From: Candidatus Aquicultor primus
GTDB lineage: Bacteria; Actinomycetota; Aquicultoria; Aquicultorales; Aquicultoraceae
Length of the DNA: 8,825 nucleotides
Direction: 5' to 3'
NCBI GenBank assembly: GCA_001767575.1
Contig: MELI01000029.1
Coordinates: forward strand, 9,428 to 18,252
Part shown: piece by piece, positions 6,974 to 8,825 of the stretch
Layout: every line of letters starts with the position of its first letter
Numbering within the stretch: the first letter of the stretch is position 1
Notes under the pieces: model-generated
What the model was told of the DNA's origin: nothing
Seen by the model: the letters and a program-made list of their open reading frames with translations, nothing else
Databases searched by the model: none
Program-made: the position numbers and the translations under genes

Positions 6974-6976
6974 CTC

Positions 6977-7915
6977 TTACAGTTTCTCCGCTGCCCGCAG
7001 ACGGGCGCTCTCCGCTCGTGGGTTATCAGCCATCTCTTTTGGTTCCGGCCTTATTGCTTTTCTTGTCACAACACGCAACTGCGGCTTGAGACCGCAACTA
7101 CATACAGGCAAATCGGGTGGACAAAGACACACCGTGGCTAAATCATTGATTACGCTCTTGGCGACTTTGTCCTCGAGCGAATGGTACGAAATCACGACCA
7201 GCCTTCCCTGCGGCCTCAACCACCTGACGGCATCCCTAAAACTATGTTCAAGAATGCTAAGCTCGTCGTTGACCGCAATTCGTATTGCCTGAAAGGTCCG
7301 CTTGGCGGGATGTCCTCCCTTGCGCCTGGCGGGAGCCGGTATCGCATCTTTGATGATGTCCACCAACTCAAAGGTCGTGCCGATTGGGCGCTTTCTTCTC
7401 GCTTTCACGATTAAGGAGGCGATTCGATGCGCCCATCTTTCCTCGCCATACTCTTTGATGATCCGTGAAAGCTCCGCCTCCCCATACGTATTGACGATTT
7501 CGGCGGCGGTCAGGTCCTCGGTTTGGTCCATCCGCATATCGAGCGGAGCGTCAAACCGATAACTGAACCCCCTCTCGGCCCTGTCAAACTGTACGGAGGA
7601 GACTCCGAGATCGAACAGAACCCCGTCGACCGCATGGAGGCCTGCGCCGGTCAGTATTCGATCTAAATCCCTAAAATTGCCTTTTACTAAAGAAAATATT
7701 TGCTGGCTGAAGCGTGCTAGTCTAACCCTTGCTGCGTCCAGTGCTGCGTCATCTGCGTCGATCCCTAGTAAGTAGCCTTCCGGCTTGATCAAATCTAGTA
7801 TTGCCTCTGCATGTCCTGCCCCGCCCAAAGTGCAGTCTATGACCGTGCTACCATTAGTGCAATGTAAGTGCTGTAGGACCTCAGCCAGCAAAACGGGTTC
7901 ATGATAATATTCCAT
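6977..7915 (-). CDS. rsmH: RsmH (MraW), 16S rRNA m4C1402 N4-methyltransferase
   Basis: This S-adenosylmethionine-dependent enzyme methylates N4 of C1402 in the 16S rRNA decoding centre and is almost always encoded after mraZ. The 312 residues match the family length. Motifs: YYHEPVLL (3-10), the cofactor loop TLGGAGHAEAIL (29-40), GIDADDAAL (51-59), FDLGVSS (101-107), RGFSYRFDAPLDMRMD (115-130), ERWAHRIA (159-166), HPAKRTFQAIRIAVNDEL (202-219), VISYHSLEDK (241-250), two Cys pairs near 263-274 (CLC and CSC), and the C-terminal NPRAESARLRAAEK (298-311). The ATG at 7915 has AGGG 7 nt upstream and starts 9 nt after the mraZ stop. Its stop is 3 nt from the ftsL start. Nothing is missing or unusual. 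Confidence 0.98.
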   Translation of the reverse strand: MEYYHEPVLLAEVLQHLHCTNGSTVIDCTLGGAGHAEAILDLIKPEGYLLGIDADDAALDAARVRLARFSQQIFSLVKGNFRDLDRILTGAGLHAVDGVLFDLGVSSVQFDRAERGFSYRFDAPLDMRMDQTEDLTAAEIVNTYGEAELSRIIKEYGEERWAHRIASLIVKARRKRPIGTTFELVDIIKDAIPAPARRKGGHPAKRTFQAIRIAVNDELSILEHSFRDAVRWLRPQGRLVVISYHSLEDKVAKSVINDLATVCLCPPDLPVCSCGLKPQLRVVTRKAIRPEPKEMADNPRAESARLRAAEKL

Positions 7916-7924
7916 TTTTGCGCC

Positions 7925-8356
7925 CTATACGCCGAATTCCGCGATTTCTTCCGCAATCTCAGCCGCGGCCTGCTCAGCGCCGGCAATGTGCTGCTCGTAT
8001 TTCTCCTTTTCCCATATCTCGATCTTGTTCGCTAAACCGACAATTACTATATCCTTATCGAGTGCCGCGAAATCCCTTAAATTCTGGGCTATCGATATCC
8101 TTCCCTGCCGGCTTACTTCTCCCTCGACAGCGCTACCGATAAAGAATCGCTGGTAGTTCCGCACACTCGCTTTCGTCGTTGGCAGCGAGTTAATCTTCTC
8201 TACTATCTCAAACCAATCTTTTTTCGTATAAACCAGAAGACAGTTGTCGAACGATTTCGTGATGAAAAGCCCGTCCGCGAACGCTTCTCTAAACTTCGCA
8301 GGCAGAATGATTCTTCCCTTTTCATCTACCGAATGATAATGCTCTCCAAAAAACAA
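7925..8356 (-). CDS. mraZ: MraZ, transcriptional regulator of the division cluster (TTG start)
   Basis: MraZ is a ring-forming DNA-binding protein with two AbrB-like half-domains that regulates its own dcw operon. Numbered from the chosen start (143 residues, normal length): MFFGEHYHSVDEKGR (1-15) and PAKFR (19-23) in the first half, and SRQGRISIAQNLRDFA (82-97) in the second, each with the family's xxGR DNA-contact motif. The C-terminus is an Ala/Glu-rich helix (about 117-141). The start is TTG at 8356, where the canonical N-terminus of the family begins, with GAGGGG 8 nt upstream (8365-8370). An in-frame TTG at 8386 would add ten residues and place this SD inside the gene. It is the first gene of the dcw unit, 9 nt before rsmH, with probable operator boxes 30-55 bp upstream. 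Confidence 0.96.
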   Translation of the reverse strand: MFFGEHYHSVDEKGRIILPAKFREAFADGLFITKSFDNCLLVYTKKDWFEIVEKINSLPTTKASVRNYQRFFIGSAVEGEVSRQGRISIAQNLRDFAALDKDIVIVGLANKIEIWEKEKYEQHIAGAEQAAAEIAEEIAEFGV

Positions 8357-8364
8357 TGCGTTGT

Positions 8365-8370
8365 CCCCTC
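8365..8370 (-). promoter_or_regulatory. Ribosome binding site fixing the mraZ TTG start
   Basis: GAGGGG on the minus strand, 8 nt before TTG at 8356. No other start codon has comparable spacing, and initiation here gives the MFFGE N-terminus typical of MraZ. Confidence 0.7.
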
Positions 8371-8387
8371 GGCGTTGACTGTACAAA

Positions 8388-8412
8388 CCACTCTACTCCA
8401 CTTTGTTCCACT
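8388..8412 (-). promoter_or_regulatory. MraZ operator: three AGTGG boxes at 10-bp period
   Basis: On the coding strand AGTGG occurs at 8412-8408, 8402-8398 and 8392-8388 (CCACT on the plus strand), exactly 10 bp apart, so all boxes face one side of the helix. MraZ is known to bind tandem direct repeats with a GTG core (GTGG/TGGG type, about one helical turn apart) ahead of mraZ. The array is 32-56 bp from the mraZ start and overlaps a candidate promoter, which fits autorepression. The flanking AGAG/AAAG also resembles the AAAGTG form described in Mollicutes. Confidence 0.75.
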
Positions 8413-8418
8413 CTGCAA
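8390..8418 (-). promoter_or_regulatory. Possible mraZ promoter overlapping the MraZ boxes
   Basis: TTGCAG (8418-8413) and TAGAGT (8395-8390) on the minus strand are 17 bp apart. The match to TTGACA/TATAAT is only 3 of 6 and 4 of 6, so the call is weak. If real, transcription would begin near 8383, leaving a leader of about 27 nt with the GAGGGG site, and the boxes would lie within the RNA polymerase footprint. Confidence 0.3.
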
Positions 8419-8500
8419 CTACTATTCTCCAAAAAGTATCACTTTCCCTTCGTTTTTCATAGAATTATTTGTTTAGACAACGAACGGAAATCAAGCAAGC

Positions 8501-8518
8501 AGGCTGCTGGCACAGCCT
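8501..8518. repeat. GC-rich hairpin upstream of mraZ
   Basis: AGGCTG (8501-8506), a 6-nt loop and CAGCCT (8513-8518) form a 6-bp perfect stem. No T-run follows on the minus strand, so it is a poor intrinsic terminator by itself. It lies between the A/T-rich inverted repeat and the mraZ control region. Confidence 0.4.
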
Positions 8519-8529
8519 AAAAGCCGATT

Positions 8530-8560
8530 AAAAATATTTCTCGGCGAACGGAATATTTTT
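8530..8560 (-). terminator. A/T-rich inverted repeat after the HAD gene, possible terminator
   Basis: AAAAATATT (8530-8538) and its exact complement AATATTTTT (8552-8560) flank a GC-rich 13-nt loop. It lies 28 nt beyond the stop of the upstream gene, and on the minus strand the 3' arm ends in five T residues, the place and ending expected of a terminator. The stem is purely A/T, however, which is weak for an intrinsic terminator, so a regulatory dyad is an alternative. Confidence 0.4.
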
Positions 8561-8587
8561 TAGCTTTGGGGTTATTTCGAGAAGAAC

Positions 8588-8825
8588 TTACATCCGCAAA
8601 GTCGCGATGAGACGGTTGGTGTGGAGCAAGAGGTCTAGCGCATCCTCTGGAGACTTCGTGATGATATCGGCGGCCTTTAGCGCTGCGGTGGAGCAGCCTT
8701 CGCCTCCGATGACCGCAATAGCGAGTTTGGCTAGTTTGAGCATCTCGGCATCATTGACACCGTTGCCGATGGCGACCGTTGTCTCCGTACCCAGATTCTC
8801 CAGAAACTCGGCTTTCTGTAAACCC
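8588..8825 (-). CDS. HAD-superfamily phosphatase, C-terminal fragment (5' part outside window)
   Basis: Only the last 78 codons are visible. The frame runs in from the window edge with no start codon and ends at TAA (8588-8590). The motif TVAIGNGVNDAEMLKLA with the GNG-x-ND Asp is HAD motif IV, which binds the catalytic magnesium. It is followed by IAVIGGEG, KAADII, and an ALDLLL...RLIATLR ending. This pattern matches the small soluble P-type-ATPase-like HAD hydrolases (COG4087 type). The substrate cannot be told, and the nucleophile motif DxDxT lies outside the window. It is co-directional with mraZ but separated by 231 nt containing hairpins and a new control region, so it is probably not part of the dcw operon. 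Confidence 0.85.
   Translation of the reverse strand, partial: GLQKAEFLENLGTETTVAIGNGVNDAEMLKLAKLAIAVIGGEGCSTAALKAADIITKSPEDALDLLLHTNRLIATLRM

Larger units (their letters stand above)
8357..8587 (-). other. 231-nt control region between the HAD gene and mraZ
   Basis: No gene is seen. Read in the direction of transcription it holds the A/T-rich inverted repeat (8530-8560), the GC-rich hairpin (8501-8518), a near-palindrome TTGTCTAAACAA (8469-8480), an A-rich stretch, the three MraZ boxes (8388-8412) and the mraZ ribosome site. This layout marks the boundary between two transcription units. Confidence 0.6.

Noticed and set aside
6882..7292. Plus-strand open frame of 136 codons with hydrophobic stretches
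   Set aside because: Antisense to the ftsL start and the end of rsmH, both well-supported genes.

Overview
The window is almost entirely a division and cell wall (dcw) gene cluster read on the minus strand, so transcription runs from high to low coordinates. In order of transcription it holds: the C-terminal end of a HAD-superfamily phosphatase (8588-8825, cut by the window edge), mraZ, rsmH, an ftsL-like gene, a class B penicillin-binding protein gene (ftsI/pbpB/spoVD type), an unrecognised 200-residue gene, murE, murF, and the first 251 codons of mraY, cut by the other edge. No plus-strand gene is credible. No tRNA, rRNA, CRISPR array or insertion sequence was seen.

Organism (inference): the order mraZ-rsmH-ftsL-pbp-murE-murF-mraY, a MurE with the DNPR motif (meso-diaminopimelate), a PBP without PASTA domains, frequent GTG/TTG starts with purine-rich Shine-Dalgarno (SD) sequences, and roughly balanced base composition fit a Gram-positive-lineage bacterium. 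A deep-branching actinobacterium or a clostridial-type Firmicute would fit; the sequence alone does not settle it.

How the genes work together: MurE and MurF add the third amino acid and the D-Ala-D-Ala dipeptide to UDP-MurNAc-peptide. MraY moves the product onto undecaprenyl phosphate to make lipid I. The class B PBP cross-links the finished peptidoglycan at the septum with the help of the FtsL-like bitopic protein. RsmH methylates 16S rRNA. MraZ is the cluster's transcription factor, and three CCACT (AGTGG on the coding strand) boxes spaced exactly 10 bp apart sit just upstream of its start, a likely autoregulatory operator.

Spacing divides the cluster into blocks. mraZ-rsmH-ftsL are nearly contiguous (9 and 3 nt gaps) and murE-murF overlap by 4 nt (ATGA). 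Gaps of 148, 184, 81 and 165 nt occur before the PBP gene, the unknown gene, murE and mraY. The main novelty candidates are the unknown gene between the PBP gene and murE, which carries a duplicated GY-[LM]-W-[RK]-N-E motif, and a perfect 10-bp inverted repeat with a TATAAT-like element immediately upstream of murE. There is no gene-free stretch above 300 bases; the longest (231 bp, upstream of mraZ) holds two hairpins and the MraZ boxes.
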